Of a DNA stretch of 5,666 nucleotides, positions 5,637-5,666 are shown piece after piece; the first letter of the stretch is position 1; every line of letters begins with the position of its first letter. The notes under the pieces are model-generated. The model had not been told where the DNA came from. It ran no database searches and saw only the letters and a program-made list of their open reading frames with translations. This DNA comes from CALNYX01 sp942490925. GTDB lineage: Bacteria; Chlamydiota; Chlamydiia; Chlamydiales; JAAKFR01. The position numbers and the translations under genes are program-made. The stretch lies in NCBI GenBank assembly GCA_942490925.1, contig CALNYX010000062.1, positions 1 through 5,666 on the forward strand. The letters run 5' to 3'.

Positions 5637-5666
5637 TTGTGTGGCAGAACTCTAAAAATGGGTTCT

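Overview
The window is part of a phage-like or integrative-element recombination operon, with every convincing gene on the + strand. In order it holds: the 3' part of an ERF-family single-strand annealing protein; a PD-(D/E)XK nuclease of the RecB/Cas4 type with a probable Fe-S cluster; a MoxR/CobS-type AAA+ ATPase; a DUF3150-type protein; a CobT-like protein with an HExxH motif and a von Willebrand A (VWA) domain; and a small protein with zinc knuckles flanking a glycine-rich membrane-like stretch. Genes are tightly packed (overlaps or gaps of 4 to 41 bases) until a 106-base gap before the last one. GC content looks to be in the low-to-mid 40s by eye. Strong Shine-Dalgarno sequences and compact U-tract terminators would suit a Firmicutes-type host, possibly Negativicutes, but this is a weak guess and no gene here identifies the host.

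The working model is a two-part module. The annealing protein and exonuclease form a Red-like homologous recombination pair. The AAA+ ATPase, DUF3150 protein and VWA protein form a chelatase-like or RavA/ViaA-like remodelling unit. From memory, SXT/R391-type integrative elements carry a comparable order (annealase, exonuclease, CobS-like, DUF3150, VWA). The names CobS and CobT reflect fold only; nothing here suggests cobalamin synthesis.

The most striking observation is that the last two genes are each broken by a frame change of the same sense (+1), and both changes fit best at the same pentamer, CCAGG (4927-4931 and 5406-5410). These are the only two CCAGG sites I found in the window. Joining the frames there restores a complete VWA metal site (DxSxS, Thr, Asp) in one gene and a regular GxxxGxxxGxxxG pattern between two CxxC knuckles in the other. 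The first site lies in the loop of a perfect 9-bp inverted repeat. Two explanations compete: +1 recoding at CC-AGG-T, or a systematic read or assembly error at CCWGG (Dcm-type) methylated sites. The second must be excluded first, and independent loss-of-function mutations are also possible.

Other structure includes a 13-bp perfect hairpin inside the annealase reading frame that looks like a terminator on the minus strand, a canonical terminator inside the operon between the ATPase and DUF3150 genes, and a terminator after the VWA gene preceded closely by a TATAAT box. No tRNA, rRNA, CRISPR array, insertion sequence or attachment site was seen.
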